NCBI RefSeq assembly: GCF_000737785.1
Contig: NZ_JPRO01000010.1
Location: forward strand, 1-64,000
From: Chryseobacterium luteum
GTDB lineage: Bacteria; Bacteroidota; Bacteroidia; Flavobacteriales; Weeksellaceae
Direction of reading: 5' to 3'
DNA: 64,000 bases
Shown: in pieces, positions 63,206-64,000 of the stretch
How the letters are laid out: the number at the start of each line of letters is the position of its first letter
Position numbering within the stretch: the first letter of the stretch is position 1
Notes under the pieces: generated by a model
Databases searched by the model: none
What the model was told of the DNA's origin: nothing
Seen by the model: the letters and a program-made list of their open reading frames with translations, nothing else
Made by a program: the position numbers and the translations under genes

Positions 63206-64000
63206 TTAATTCGCTCTGTTCTTTTCCTCAAATTTCACATTTCGATCCTGTTCTTTTACTTTTTTATTTCCAAAATTGTAAGTTAACGAAACTGTCAGGT
63301 TTTGTCCATCATAGTAATTGTTGAATGAGTGTACAGAATTCTGATAGTAGATCTCCCCGTGACTTTTCGCCTGACGGAAAATATCAGAAACATAGACATT
63401 CATCTGAAGATCTTTGTTCATCAGATTTACTTTTACGCCGGATGTGAAATTTCCAACAAAATAAGAGTAAACATTTCCCATACTTGAAGGCAGACGGAAC
63501 CAGTAATTCATAAAAAACTGAATTGTTTTGTCTTTTTTTAAAGCAAAACTATTCTGGAGGTTGAAAGTTGTGCTGTTTCCTTTTCTGGAAGCTGCATCGG
63601 TCGCAAAAACCTGAGTTTGCATATGAGAGAAATCACCTGAGTAATTCACTTCCCAGAAATTGAATAAAGTATCGGAAAAACTTAAGGAAATTCCTGTACT
63701 GTTTTTATTGAAAAAATTATAAAAGTTGCTTGTCTTATTTTCTCCATCCAAAACTACGAGCTGGCTGAAAGCATCTAATTCTCTCTGAAAATACGCCGAG
63801 GCAGAAAATTTTCCTTTATACAGGTAAGAAAGTTCAAAATTATGATTAATAGAAGGATTTAAAGCTGGGTTTCCGGAATAGTAGGAATTAATATTAGTGT
63901 ACCAGCGAAATGGATTGATAGCACGGAAACCCGGTCGGTTGATCCTTTTGGAGTAATTGATATTAAAAGTATTGTTATCATCAGCTTTGTATGATAGATA
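63206..64000 (-). CDS. Outer-membrane beta-barrel protein, C-terminal part (partial)
   Basis: The frame is open through the right edge of the window, so only the last 265 or so residues are seen. NYSKRINRPGFRAINPFRWYTNINSYYSGNPALNPS corresponds to SQRIKRPGIIRLNPFVNQSNPYFQISGNPYLKP of the barrel protein at 24.2 kb, placing both in the OMP_b-brl_3 group. The C-terminus ends in a charged tail (KVKEQDRNVKFEEKNRAN). The internal ATG at 63751 is not the start. Confidence 0.85.
   Translation of the reverse strand, partial: YLSYKADDNNTFNINYSKRINRPGFRAINPFRWYTNINSYYSGNPALNPSINHNFELSYLYKGKFSASAYFQRELDAFSQLVVLDGENKTSNFYNFFNKNSTGISLSFSDTLFNFWEVNYSGDFSHMQTQVFATDAASRKGNSTTFNLQNSFALKKDKTIQFFMNYWFRLPSSMGNVYSYFVGNFTSGVKVNLMNKDLQMNVYVSDIFRQAKSHGEIYYQNSVHSFNNYYDGQNLTVSLTYNFGNKKVKEQDRNVKFEEKNRAN

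Overview
The window looks like chromosome from a Bacteroidota bacterium of the Flavobacteriia, most like Chryseobacterium or a close Weeksellaceae relative. Grounds: low GC, genes without Shine-Dalgarno sequences, several TAnnTTTG -7 promoter boxes, lipoprotein signals of the Bacteroidota type, a GLPGLI protein, OMP_b-brl_3-type outer-membrane barrels and an OmpA-tailed membrane pyrophosphatase. The genus is an inference from memory of these families, not from a search. No rRNA, tRNA or CRISPR array was seen.

Layout. 1-14 kb is ordinary chromosome: the end of an unidentified gene, a frameshifted membrane pyrophosphatase with an OmpA tail, an aminotransferase, an M28 peptidase lipoprotein, a GNAT / VOC / endonuclease-V-like operon, a SNF2 helicase, a FabH-type ketosynthase, an SDR and an AraC regulator. 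Two intergenic elements here have CGCAAAG-containing inverted ends. 14.4-18 kb is a small accessory patch with a multi-module immunity-like protein, a DUF3781 protein and a beta-propeller lipoprotein. 18-26.3 kb holds an M13 peptidase, an AraC regulator whose frame has no normal start codon, a beta-lactamase-fold hydrolase with TPRs, and an ECF sigma / small membrane protein pair divergent from a membrane protein and an outer-membrane barrel. The two divergent promoters there are mirror copies, TTGTAACC-N16-GTCTA.

26.5-36 kb is an electrophile/quinone-handling region. An HxlR regulator diverges from an Old Yellow Enzyme homologue that has lost most of its usual active site. After a tyrosine-recombinase remnant comes a probably acquired block: AraC, Crp/Fnr, tautomerase, NTF2-like, a second canonical OYE, cupin, HSL-type hydrolase and quinone oxidoreductase. 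A 29-bp exact direct repeat made from the 3' end of the AraC gene brackets the Crp-tautomerase-NTF2 segment, which suggests it was inserted. The block ends in a truncated membrane gene and a foreign gene tail, followed by another AraC gene and an IS3-like transposase remnant.

37-44 kb carries small membrane proteins, lipoproteins, an ankyrin protein and an Ere/TIKI-like protein. 44-62.7 kb is an accessory island of small, mostly soluble or lipoprotein genes, many like polymorphic-toxin immunity families (Imm26, SMI1/KNR4, Imm1-like, DUF2262, HEAT), with a possible Rhs-core remnant, gene fragments and pseudogenes. Several genes here are followed, exactly from their stop codon, by related imperfect-palindromic elements running to the next start codon. 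This is the architecture of gene cassettes with attC-like 3' sites, although no integrase is in the window. I consider this cassette-like immunity array the most interesting content. The window ends inside another outer-membrane barrel gene.
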